Of a stretch of 64,000 nt of DNA, positions 38,412 to 48,189 are shown piece by piece. The position numbers were made by a program, and so were the translations under genes. How positions within the stretch are numbered: position 1 is the stretch's first letter; every line of letters begins with the position of its first letter. The DNA is taken from assembly GCF_000016285.1 (NCBI RefSeq), contig NC_011989.1, positions 65,001 through 129,000 on the forward strand, read 5' to 3'. Source of the stretch: Allorhizobium ampelinum S4. Lineage in GTDB: Bacteria; Pseudomonadota; Alphaproteobacteria; Rhizobiales; Rhizobiaceae. A model generated the notes under the pieces. That model was given only the letters and a program-made list of their open reading frames with translations, had not been told where the DNA came from and did no database searches.

Positions 38412-39377
38412 TTAACCAGCCTTGCCCCAGTCAAGCCAGTCGCTCATCAACCGATGGGCAATGGTGCCGGGCGCGGGGGCCTTTACCGTTTCAGTCTCAA
38501 GATCGATCATCGCCTGCAACTCGGCCCGGCTGAACCAGCGGCAATCGGCCAGTTCGTTCTCGTCGCGGGAAATCTCGAAGCTCAAGGCCTGTGCATAGCA
38601 GCCGATCATCAGTTGATGTGGCATCGGCCAGGGCTGGGAGGCGTGGTAGCGCACACGCCCAATGGTGATGGCGGCCTCCTCATAGGTCTCGCGCCGCACG
38701 GCGTTTTCGATGGTTTCCGCCGGTTCGACAAAGCCTGCAAGGCAAGAATACATGCCTTCTGGAAAATGCGCTCCGCGCCCCAGCAGGCAGCGGTCGTTGT
38801 CCTCATCCACTGTCATCATGATTACCACGGGATCAGTGCGCGGAAAGGCCATGCGCCCACAGGCCGGACATTCGCGCTTGTAGCCGCCAAGCCGTGGCTC
38901 CATCGGCTTGCCGCAGGTGCCGCAGAAGCGGTTCTCACTGTTCCAGTGCAAGAGACTGAAGCCCTGTGCTGCCTCGCCGACCAGTTCGGCATCAATATTG
39001 GGATCACGAAACAGCTCGCGCGCTGTTAAGGCCTTGTAGCCAGTGGCAAGCTGCTCCTCGCTGATTGTCACGGGGACGGCGATGCGCGGCTCGCCGCTGG
39101 GGCGGCGACCCAAAAGCACGGCATTGTCGAGGTCCGGTCGCAGGGCGGTCAGCTCGTAAGGCGCAAATAGCGGGTCCAGCACCAGTCCTTCATGCTTGAA
39201 CACCAGCCGATTGCCGGCAAAAGCCAGCACATGCATGCCCTCGGCCTTGAAAGCCTCGGAAAGGCTCTCTTCCGAGCGATGCTCGGCATAGCGCTCCAGT
39301 CCGTTGCCGGAAAAGGCGGTGAGGGCGCTTGCCTCTGGATGGGGTGTATCGATATCAAACAGGGAAATTGAGGTCAT
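38412..39377 (-). CDS. nudC: NAD(+)/NADH pyrophosphatase (decapping)
   Basis: A 321-residue Nudix hydrolase that cleaves NADH and removes NAD caps from RNA. The zinc ribbon CGTCGKPMEPRLGGYKRECPAC and the Nudix box GFVEPAETIENAVRRETYEE are present; the box ends AAI where the consensus glycine would be. The SQPWPMPHQLM block after it marks the NudC subfamily. Its start overlaps the HIT-protein stop by four bases. Confidence 0.93.
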   Translation of the reverse strand: MTSISLFDIDTPHPEASALTAFSGNGLERYAEHRSEESLSEAFKAEGMHVLAFAGNRLVFKHEGLVLDPLFAPYELTALRPDLDNAVLLGRRPSGEPRIAVPVTISEEQLATGYKALTARELFRDPNIDAELVGEAAQGFSLLHWNSENRFCGTCGKPMEPRLGGYKRECPACGRMAFPRTDPVVIMMTVDEDNDRCLLGRGAHFPEGMYSCLAGFVEPAETIENAVRRETYEEAAITIGRVRYHASQPWPMPHQLMIGCYAQALSFEISRDENELADCRWFSRAELQAMIDLETETVKAPAPGTIAHRLMSDWLDWGKAG

Positions 39378-39781
39378 GTCAGCGCATCCAGAATTGTCGT
39401 TGTCATCGTCGCAAGGGCTGTGTCCGAATAGGGCTCTGCCACCCCATGTCCCCAGATCGGCCCAGGCCAGTTCGGGTCGGTTTCAAAGCGGGCAACGACA
39501 TGAACATGGAGCTGGCGCACCACATTGCCAATGGCGGCGATGTTGATCTTGGTGGCGCCGGTCGCGGTTTTTAAGGCGGAGCCGACGTGCACCTGTTCGT
39601 GCAGCAGCTGGATCTGGTCGTCCTTGGAAAGCTCGAAAATCTCAGCGACATCATTGCGGCGCGGCACGAGGATCAGCCAGGGCCAGCGGCTATCCCTGGA
39701 CAGGCGCAGGTCGCTTAACGGCAGCTGCAAGATTGACTGGCTGTCGCGCGCCAGCCGTTCATCGAGACGGAAAAGCTCCAA
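39374..39781 (-). CDS. HIT-family protein
   Basis: A 135-residue histidine-triad nucleotide-binding protein. The catalytic triad area reads QLHVHVVAR. The usual ATG (39817) has no ribosome site, whereas TTG 39781 is preceded by TTGAGGAGACC and gives the normal family N-terminus ELFRLDERLARDS; TTG is therefore preferred. The SRDSRWPWLILVPRR strand is typical. It is translationally coupled to nudC. Confidence 0.88.
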   Translation of the reverse strand: MELFRLDERLARDSQSILQLPLSDLRLSRDSRWPWLILVPRRNDVAEIFELSKDDQIQLLHEQVHVGSALKTATGATKINIAAIGNVVRQLHVHVVARFETDPNWPGPIWGHGVAEPYSDTALATMTTTILDALT

Positions 39782-39913
39782 GATCGGTCTCCTCAAGGCT
39801 ATTTTGTTTTTACGCATGCCTGACCGTAAAGCCGATATCCACTTTTACCGGAAAGGCGAACAGTTTTTTTGGTCCTCGGCTTGCAATTGCCGCCGGAATT
39901 GCCGATATGTCGC

Positions 39914-40012
39914 TCGGGAGGTTGGTGGTGGACGAGCCACTCGCCAACCGGGTCAGGTCCGGAAGGAAGCAGCCCTAACGAGCGCGGCACGGGTCATCGT
40001 GCCAGCCTCCCA
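39914..40012 (+). ncRNA. ffs: signal recognition particle RNA (4.5S type)
   Basis: A bacterial small SRP RNA of about 100 bases. The Ffh-binding core ggtcaggtccggaaggaagc (39951-39970) with following agcc is nearly invariant. The outer stem pairs gggaggttgg (about 39915) with gccagcctccc (about 40001-40011). It lies immediately before dnaX, the standard location in rhizobia. Ends are approximate. Confidence 0.95.
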
Positions 40013-40084
40013 CCCTTCATGTTTATGGCCAGTCCTAATCAAGCGTGGCCGTATCCCGCCCGAAACGGGGAGACTGGCAGCGCG

Positions 40085-41980
40085 ATGTCCGATCTGGAAC
40101 CAACAGCACAAGCTGCTCCCGCGTCCGGCCAAGCCTCCGGTGCTTACCGGGTTCTGGCGCGCAAATATCGCCCCAAGGATTTCACGGACCTGATGGTCGG
40201 CCAGGAGCCGATGGTCCGCACCCTCACCAATGCGTTCGAGACGGGCCGGATTGCCCAGGCCTATATGCTGACAGGCGTGCGCGGGGTCGGCAAGACCACG
40301 ACCGCCCGCATTCTCGCCCGTGCGCTGAACTACAAGACCACTGAGATTGACCGCCCGACCATCGACCTGAAAATCCCCGGCGAGCATTGCCAGGCGATCA
40401 TGGAAGGCCGCCATGTCGATGTGATCGAGATGGATGCCGCCTCCCATACCGGTATCGACGACATCAGGGAAATCATCGAGCAGGTACGCTACCGCCCGGT
40501 ATCGGCCCGCTACAAGGTCTATATTATCGACGAAGTGCATATGCTCTCCACCGCTGCCTTCAACGGTTTGTTGAAGACACTGGAAGAGCCGCCGGAACAC
40601 GTCAAATTCATCTTCGCCACCACTGAAATCCGCAAGGTGCCGATCACGGTGCTGTCACGCTGCCAGCGCTTCGATCTGCGCCGCATCAGCGCTGGCGATC
40701 TCGTCGGGCTGTTTTCCACCATTCTCTCCAAGGAAAATATCGAGGCGGAAGACGAGGCGCTGGCAATGATCGCCCGTGCCGCCGAGGGTTCAGCCCGTGA
40801 CGGACTTTCCTTGCTCGATCAAGCCATTGCCCATGGGGCAGGGCGGGTCGAAGCAGATGCCGTGCGCTCCATGCTGGGTCTGGCCGACCGCGCCCGGGTG
40901 GTCGATCTGTTTGGCCATATCGTGCTCGGCGATGTCGCCGCAGCGCTTTCGGAATTCAACAGCCAATATGAAGCCGGCGCCAGCCCAAGCGTGGTGCTGA
41001 CAGATCTTGCTGATTTTACCCATCTGGTGACGCGGCTGAAATATGTACCCAATGGTGCCAATGACCCGTCGCTGAGTGAAGTCGAGCGGGTGCGGGGGGC
41101 GGACTACGCCGAGAGCGTTGCCGTCACCACGCTGTCGCGCATCTGGCAAATGTTGCTCAAGGGCATTCCCGAGGTGGAAAACGCCTCCCGTCAGGCCGGT
41201 GCCGCCGAAATGGTGCTGATCCGGCTGGCCCATGCCGCCCATCTGCCGTCGCCGGAAGAAGCGGCGCGCCGCCTGCTGGACATGGCACAGGATGGCGGGG
41301 GTGCCCCGCAGGGGACCAGTCCCAGAGGCGGTAATGGCGGTGGCGCATCGGCCAGCTATGGCGGGCAGGCGGTGGCGCGGGCGTCGAGCGATCCGGCCCC
41401 ACGTGCATTAGGCCAGACCCAGCCGACCGCGCATTTGCAGGTGGTTCCCAAGGCATCACCGTCGCCTGACATTGCCGCCCGCCCGGAGACAAAACCTGAG
41501 ATCCAACCGGATGTGCCCGAGCCCAAGGTTCCCGTGCGGTCGCTGGATGACATCGTCCATCTCTGCACTGCAAACCGCGATCCGAAGCTGAAAGCTTTGA
41601 CCCGCGCCTATGTGCGGCTGGTCAAGCTGGAAAACGGCCGGCTGGAGATTAATCTGCCGCCGGAGGCACCGAAATCGCTGGTTGGTGATCTGCAAAAGCG
41701 GCTGGAGGAATGGACCGATATCCGCTGGATGGTCATCCTCAGCCGCGAGCCGGGGGAAAAGACCCTGGCCGAGCAGGAAAAGAGCGATCACGAAGCGCGG
41801 ATGACCGATGCAGCCGCCGATCCGGATGTGATGGCGATCCTGTCGCGCTTTCCCGGTGCGAAAATCACCGACGTGCGCATCCGAACCGTCACGGAGGAAG
41901 AGGACGAGGCCCTGCCGCCGCCAGCGGCCGCCGAATCCGCCGAGGGCGATATTCTTCCTGGAGACGATATCGAGTTTTAG
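40085..41980 (+). CDS. dnaX: DNA polymerase III subunits gamma and tau
   Basis: A 631-residue clamp-loader ATPase. AAA+ motifs: Walker A GVRGVGKTTTAR, Walker B VYIIDEVHML, and SRC at TVLSRCQRF. The zinc module between Walker A and B is reduced: only EHCQAI keeps a cysteine where the usual CGxCxxC stands. The C-terminal part has a Gly/Pro-rich linker (about 420-490) and a conserved tau-like domain. The ATG at 40085 is the first consistent with family length. It follows ffs and precedes ybaB. Confidence 0.95.
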   Translation: MSDLEPTAQAAPASGQASGAYRVLARKYRPKDFTDLMVGQEPMVRTLTNAFETGRIAQAYMLTGVRGVGKTTTARILARALNYKTTEIDRPTIDLKIPGEHCQAIMEGRHVDVIEMDAASHTGIDDIREIIEQVRYRPVSARYKVYIIDEVHMLSTAAFNGLLKTLEEPPEHVKFIFATTEIRKVPITVLSRCQRFDLRRISAGDLVGLFSTILSKENIEAEDEALAMIARAAEGSARDGLSLLDQAIAHGAGRVEADAVRSMLGLADRARVVDLFGHIVLGDVAAALSEFNSQYEAGASPSVVLTDLADFTHLVTRLKYVPNGANDPSLSEVERVRGADYAESVAVTTLSRIWQMLLKGIPEVENASRQAGAAEMVLIRLAHAAHLPSPEEAARRLLDMAQDGGGAPQGTSPRGGNGGGASASYGGQAVARASSDPAPRALGQTQPTAHLQVVPKASPSPDIAARPETKPEIQPDVPEPKVPVRSLDDIVHLCTANRDPKLKALTRAYVRLVKLENGRLEINLPPEAPKSLVGDLQKRLEEWTDIRWMVILSREPGEKTLAEQEKSDHEARMTDAAADPDVMAILSRFPGAKITDVRIRTVTEEEDEALPPPAAAESAEGDILPGDDIEF

Positions 41981-42079
41981 AGTTTAGCCGGCTTATCATC
42001 TGTCGCGGAAGCGTGAAACCGCTGCGCGTCTGACAGACGAAGCCAAGAACAACGGACTATATTAAAGGAGGCAGGTCAT

Positions 42080-42403
42080 ATGCGCGACATCATGGGCATG
42101 ATGGGCAAGGTCAAGGAAATGCAGGCCAAGATGGAGAAGATGCAGGAAGAGATTGCATCGCTTCAGGTCGAGGGAAAATCCGGCGGCGGATTGGTGACGG
42201 TGACGATGACCGGCAAGGGTGAGTTGAAGGGACTGAAGATTGATCCGTCGCTCTTTAAGGAAGACGACGTGGAAATTCTCGAAGACCTGATCGTCGCGGC
42301 CCACAAGGACGCCAAGGACAAGGCCGAGGCCATCGCTGCCGAAAAAACCAAGGACATGACCGCTGGCTTGCCGATCCCGCCCGGTTTCAAGCTGCCGTTT
42401 TAA
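42080..42403 (+). CDS. ybaB: nucleoid-associated protein YbaB/EbfC
   Basis: A 107-residue DNA-binding dimer. [19 protein letters not shown] is the coiled helix, followed by [20 protein letters not shown] and the C-terminal [11 protein letters not shown], all diagnostic. It has a strong aaaggagg site. The usual third gene of this set, recR, is not next; a terminator and an opposite-strand gene follow. Confidence 0.95.
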   Translation: MRDIMGMMGKVKEMQAKMEKMQEEIASLQVEGKSGGGLVTVTMTGKGELKGLKIDPSLFKEDDVEILEDLIVAAHKDAKDKAEAIAAEKTKDMTAGLPIPPGFKLPF

Positions 42404-42429
42404 GTTGGTCGCGACAGTTCCGAATTCGT

Positions 42430-42456
42430 AAAGGCGAGGTCATTCCTCGCCTTTTT
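42430..42456. terminator. terminator of dnaX-ybaB
   Basis: aaaggcgagg (42430-42439) pairs with cctcgccttt (42445-42454), then TT. The stop codon of the convergent SelW-like gene (42440-42442) lies in its 5-base loop. Confidence 0.85.
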
Positions 42457-42763
42457 CCGTCTTGCCATTAGTGCGGTCGACATGACCGAGATCCTTGCCG
42501 GGTTCGATCACATCACGCACCCGCTGTTTCAATTCCTTTGGCCCCGGAAATCCGCCGTCGCGCTTGCGTTCCCAGATCAGCGCACCATTGACGCGGATCT
42601 CGAAATTGCCGCCGGTGCCAGGAATCAGGCCCACTTCGCCTAGGCTATCGCCAAAGGTTTGCAAGAGTTCCTGTGCCATCCAGGCGGCGCGCAGCAACCA
42701 ATTGCATTGGGTGCAGTAGAGAATGGTTATTTTCGGCTTATCGGTCTCAGGTTCAGTGGTCAT
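42440..42763 (-). CDS. SelT/SelW/SelH (Rdx) family redox protein
   Basis: A 107-residue thioredoxin-like protein with the redox motif CTQC near residue 17 (ITILYCTQCNW), in the place of the Cys-x-x-Sec of selenoproteins. LLQTFGDSLGEVGLIPGTGGNFEIRVNG and FPGPKELKQRVRD are typical. The start ATG 42763 has no strong site; ATG 42793 is an alternative. The stop lies inside the ybaB terminator loop. Function in bacteria is poorly defined; a thiol redox role is inferred. Confidence 0.85.
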   Translation of the reverse strand: MTTEPETDKPKITILYCTQCNWLLRAAWMAQELLQTFGDSLGEVGLIPGTGGNFEIRVNGALIWERKRDGGFPGPKELKQRVRDVIEPGKDLGHVDRTNGKTEKGEE

Positions 42764-42933
42764 GGGGACAAGGCTCTCGGTGTTTCGCATAGGTCGCGTT
42801 GGCGCATAAATACAGTATAAGTGAAATTGAATTTGAATCTTTCCCGGTGTAGGCTGGGCAGTGATAGTCTTAGAGTTTGCCTTAAGAAAAGTGAAATCCG
42901 TAGAAATGTACAGCACCGGCTTGGGAGGGCAGA

Positions 42934-43122
42934 ATGTACAAATTTGAAGTTTATAAAGACAAGGCAGGCGAATTCCGGTTTCGGTTCAAGGCGTCGAATG
43001 GCGAAACAATGTTCAGCTCTGAAGGCTACAAGGCAAAAGCCTCGGTGATGAGCGCGATTGCCTCCATTCAGAAAAATGCGCCTGAGGCAAAGATCGAAGA
43101 CCAGACCACGGCAACTGTCTGA
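42934..43122 (+). CDS. YegP-like DUF1508 protein
   Basis: A 62-residue protein made of one DUF1508 repeat: YKFEVYKDKAGEFRFRFKASNG, then SEGYKAKASVMSAIASIQKNA. The longer E. coli YegP carries two copies. The site gggagggcaga precedes ATG 42934. Its function is unknown; single-gene transcription is likely. Confidence 0.92.
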   Translation: MYKFEVYKDKAGEFRFRFKASNGETMFSSEGYKAKASVMSAIASIQKNAPEAKIEDQTTATV

Positions 43123-43171
43123 TAAGGCGTGATCGGCGTGGCCAAATTGCCTCGCCGATGTGCCCAAGCTC

Positions 43172-43696
43172 TTATAGAGAGCCCACACGCTTGTAGAAAA
43201 TCGTCGTATCGCAGAAGCGCCCGTCGGGAAACAGCGCATAATCCGGCACGACACCAGCCCGCTTCCAGCCGAGTTTATCGTAAATTGCTTCAGCCGGTTC
43301 GCCGGTCGCTGTATCCAGTACGATCAATGTCTTGCCTGCGCGGGCGGCCTGATGCTGCGACGCCTCCATCAGTTGGCGCGCGAGACCAAGTCCACGGGCA
43401 GAGCGATGCACCAGCAATTTTTTGAGATCGGCACGGTGCGGCTGGTTGGGCGGCTGTTTCAGGCCGATCTGTACCGTACCCACCACGGTTCCCTGATGTT
43501 CTGCCACCAGCAGCAGGCTATCACCCGCCTCGACAGCATTGGCGACGCCCTCCCAAAAGGGCCTAGCCGTTTCAAGGTCGAAGGGCAGCATGAAACCCAC
43601 CGATGCGCCGCCATTGACGCAATCGGAGAGAATCTCACAGAGGTCGGGAATCGCTTCACGGGCGTCAGAGGCGTTTAGCAGCCGAATTGCAGTCAT
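43172..43696 (-). CDS. GNAT-family N-acetyltransferase
   Basis: A 174-residue acetyltransferase. The acetyl-CoA site is LLVHRSARGLGLARQLM (R/Q-x-x-G-x-G/A pattern), with LIVLDTATGEPAEAIYDKLGWKRAGVVPDYAL as the C-terminal strand set. ATG 43696 is used because aaggaa is well spaced. It lies 16 bases after an XRE-cupin regulator on the same strand, so the two form an operon; the regulator may control it. Substrate unknown. Confidence 0.9.
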   Translation of the reverse strand: MTAIRLLNASDAREAIPDLCEILSDCVNGGASVGFMLPFDLETARPFWEGVANAVEAGDSLLLVAEHQGTVVGTVQIGLKQPPNQPHRADLKKLLVHRSARGLGLARQLMEASQHQAARAGKTLIVLDTATGEPAEAIYDKLGWKRAGVVPDYALFPDGRFCDTTIFYKRVGSL

Positions 43697-43712
43697 GGTC
43701 ATTTCCTTCGAA

Positions 43713-44297
43713 TCAGCGGCCAAGATCGATGATCACGCCATAGCGGGCAGGGCGGTCCGTGGGGTTATGGAAGGCGTGGACCTCGCCGATATCCATATAA
43801 AGACAGTCGCCCGGCTCCAGCCGGTGAACGGTATCGCCGACGGTCAGCTCGATAGTGCCTTCGAACAACCAGACATGTTGCCATTGCCTGCTGCTGGGAT
43901 GGGGGCTGGCAGGCTGCGCGGAAAATTGGACACGCGCGCCCGGCGGCAGTTCCACCTCCACCACATCGACCCGCGCACCGGTGCCGGGTGCGGAAACGGC
44001 GCGGCGCAGATAGCCGGTTTCGGGGTCTTGCCACACTGGCTGGTCGGCGTGGCGCATCAAGGGTGAGCCATGATTGGGTTCGGCAAAAAATATCGAAAGC
44101 GATTGACCCAGCGCCGAGCATAGCCGTGCCAACAGGGTGGCGGTCGGGCTGGCTTCAGCGCGCTCGATACGGGAAATCATGGCCCGGCTGACGCCGGAGA
44201 GATCCGCCAACTGGTCGAGTGTCAGACCGCGTGCTGTGCGGATCGCTTTTAGTCTGGCTGCAATGGCGAGAGTGAGGGTATCAGGCGTATTTTCCAT
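43713..44297 (-). CDS. XRE-family regulator with cupin domain
   Basis: A 194-residue regulator. The N-terminal helix-turn-helix is LKAIRTARGLTLDQLADLSG followed by VSRAMISRIERAEASPT. A C-terminal cupin (about 105-190) includes WQHVWLFEGTIELTVGD and LEPGDCLYMDIGEVHAFHNP. Such proteins often sense a small molecule linked to the adjacent enzyme, here a GNAT acetyltransferase. A palindrome just before the start (44300-44322) may be its own operator. Confidence 0.88.
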   Translation of the reverse strand: MENTPDTLTLAIAARLKAIRTARGLTLDQLADLSGVSRAMISRIERAEASPTATLLARLCSALGQSLSIFFAEPNHGSPLMRHADQPVWQDPETGYLRRAVSAPGTGARVDVVEVELPPGARVQFSAQPASPHPSSRQWQHVWLFEGTIELTVGDTVHRLEPGDCLYMDIGEVHAFHNPTDRPARYGVIIDLGR

Positions 44298-44299
44298 GA

Positions 44300-44322
44300 T
44301 ATAAGAAATATAGTATCTTATA
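44300..44322. promoter_or_regulatory. palindrome upstream of the XRE-cupin gene
   Basis: tataaga (44300-44306) and tcttata (44316-44322) are exact reverse complements with 9 bases between, overlapping the start region. This is a likely autoregulatory site. Confidence 0.5.
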
Positions 44323-44481
44323 GTGGAGTCAATAACCTTTCTCGTGCGGCTCACAGCAGCAAAATCACGTTTTATCAACAAGCCTCTTGCATGTCGCCCA
44401 ACTCCCGGCCTTTTTCGCGTGCCAAGAGAGCGTATGATTCGCACGACAGGACGAGTCGAGCACAACCCCAAGGAGACAGAC

Positions 44482-45468
44482 GTGATTGAGATCAGAAAAC
44501 CGCAAATCGAGGAAATGCGGCCGAAGATTACCGTCATCGGGGTTGGTGGTGGGGGCGGCAATGCCGTCAACAACATGATCAACGAAGGCCTGCAAGGCGT
44601 CGATTTCATTGCCGCCAATACCGATGCCCAGGCGCTGACCATGTCGAGAGCCCCGCGCCTCATTCAGCTTGGTGCCGAAATGACCGAGGGTCTCGGTGCC
44701 GGTTCGGTGCCGGAAACCGGACGGATGGCCGCAGAAGAATCCCTGCATGAAGTGATGGATCACCTGGCCGGTACGCATATGTGCTTCGTCACTGCCGGCA
44801 TGGGCGGCGGCACGGGGACAGGTGCAGCGCCGGTGATTGCGCGTGCGGCCCGTGAGGCCGGTATTCTGACGGTCGGTGTCGTCACCAAGCCCTTCAGCTT
44901 TGAAGGTCGCCGCCGGATGCAGGCTGCCGAAGAAGGCATCGAGCGGCTGCGTGAAGCTGCCGATACCGTTATCGTCATCCCCAACCAGAACCTGTTTCGC
45001 ATTGCCGATGCCAAGACCACCTTTGCCGATGCTTTCGTGATTGCCGACAAGGTGCTGTTTTCGGGCGTGTCCTGCATTACCGACCTGATCGTCAAGGAAG
45101 GCCTGATCAATCTGGACTTCGCCGACGTGAAATCCGTCATGAAGGGCATGGGCCGGGCGATGATGGGGACCGGCGAGGCGACCGGCGACAGCCGCGCCAT
45201 GAAGGCGGCGGAAGCGGCGATTGCCAATCCGCTGCTGGACGAAGTGTCGATGCGCGGCGCGCGCGGCGTGCTGATCTCGATTTCCGGCGGCATGGACATG
45301 ACGCTGTTCGAGGTCGATGAGGCCGCTACCCGTATCCGCGATGAGGTCTATGACGAGGCCGATATCGTCGTCGGCGCGATCTTCGACAAGGAACTGGACG
45401 GTACTTTCCGAGTGTCGGTGGTCGCCACCGGGCTTGGCGAAGAGGGCGACCATCAGCAGGCACGCTGA
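44482..45468 (+). CDS. ftsZ2: truncated FtsZ-like GTPase (second FtsZ copy)
   Basis: A 328-residue tubulin-like GTPase. The GTP tubulin signature [12 protein letters not shown] and the N-terminal [14 protein letters not shown] are present, and the catalytic T7-type region [11 protein letters not shown] is intact. The protein ends shortly after the core at EGDHQQAR, without the long linker and C-terminal peptide that bind FtsA and other partners in the main rhizobial FtsZ. Short FtsZ paralogues are known in Sinorhizobium and Agrobacterium and are not the main divisome protein. The start is GTG 44482 after aaggagac. Confidence 0.92.
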   Translation: MIEIRKPQIEEMRPKITVIGVGGGGGNAVNNMINEGLQGVDFIAANTDAQALTMSRAPRLIQLGAEMTEGLGAGSVPETGRMAAEESLHEVMDHLAGTHMCFVTAGMGGGTGTGAAPVIARAAREAGILTVGVVTKPFSFEGRRRMQAAEEGIERLREAADTVIVIPNQNLFRIADAKTTFADAFVIADKVLFSGVSCITDLIVKEGLINLDFADVKSVMKGMGRAMMGTGEATGDSRAMKAAEAAIANPLLDEVSMRGARGVLISISGGMDMTLFEVDEAATRIRDEVYDEADIVVGAIFDKELDGTFRVSVVATGLGEEGDHQQAR

Positions 45469-45555
45469 TTTCGCCCGGCCTTTGTCAAAATTATCCTTCA
45501 AATGCCCCGCATTTCCGCTTTGCGGCATGCGGGCGCGCTGCTATATGCGCAGGCC

Positions 45556-47379
<1,824 letters not shown>

Positions 47380-47411
47380 GCGGTCTCGATGATCTGATGC
47401 TATATCAATGC

Positions 47412-47447
47412 AAAAGGCGGAAAACCGGGAGGTTTTCCGCCTTTTTT
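47412..47447 (+). terminator. terminator of lepA
   Basis: A 15-bp perfect stem (47412-47426 with 47431-47445), a GGGA loop and a T-run. It may also serve the convergent ribonuclease D gene. Confidence 0.92.
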
Positions 47448-47464
47448 GTGAGAAAAATCTGCAC

Positions 47465-48091
47465 TCAGCTATGGGCGAAAATATCGGTCTCTTCCCAGCC
47501 CAGCAGGTCCAGTTTGGCCCGGGTCGGCAGGAACTCGAAGCAGGCGGTGGCGTGGTCCATGCGGCCATCGCGCACCAGCCGGGCGGTTAGCTTGTCGCGC
47601 AGCGCATGCAGATAGAGCACGTCGGAGGCGGCATATTCGAGCTGCGCCGGAGACAGCGTTTCTGCCGCCCAGTCGGAGGATTGCTGGGCCTTGGACACAT
47701 CCACATCCAGCATTTCCTTGAGGTTGTCCTTTAGTCCATGCCGGTCGGTATAGGTGCGCGACAGACGCGAGGCGATCTTCGTGCAGAACACCGGCGTGGT
47801 GGTGACACCAAACGTATGGAACAGCACGGCGATGTCGAACCGGCCATAATGGAAGATTTTTTCCCGGGTCGGGTCTTCCAGCAGGGCGGTCAGGTTGGGC
47901 GCCTGGCGCTGGCCCGGCGCAATGCGAATGACGTCGGCTGTGCCGTCACCCGGCGAAAGCTGCACCACGCAGAGCCGGTCGCGGCGGGGGATAAGCCCCA
48001 GCGTTTCGGTGTCGATGGCGATGGCGCGGGTATAGCGCGCCGCGTCTTCGCTGCTGATATCACCTTCATGGTAGCGAATGGTGGAAGCCAT
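47465..48091 (-). CDS. rnd: ribonuclease D-like 3'-5' exonuclease
   Basis: A 208-residue DEDD-type exonuclease. ExoI AIDTETLGL, ExoII HYGRFDIAVL and ExoIII LEYAASDVLYLHAL are present, supplying the Asp/Glu/Asp/Asp ligands and tyrosine. The HRDC domains of full RNase D (about 370 residues) are missing, as in the short alphaproteobacterial form. It probably trims small RNA 3' ends. Confidence 0.9.
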   Translation of the reverse strand: MASTIRYHEGDISSEDAARYTRAIAIDTETLGLIPRRDRLCVVQLSPGDGTADVIRIAPGQRQAPNLTALLEDPTREKIFHYGRFDIAVLFHTFGVTTTPVFCTKIASRLSRTYTDRHGLKDNLKEMLDVDVSKAQQSSDWAAETLSPAQLEYAASDVLYLHALRDKLTARLVRDGRMDHATACFEFLPTRAKLDLLGWEETDIFAHS

Positions 48092-48189
48092 GCCTGTCTC
48101 CTGCTGTCTCTTTGGTCTTTGTGCGGCCTATAACGGAAACAGCCGTGCAGCGATACCGAATATCAAGAACCACGCCTGAAATCATCACG

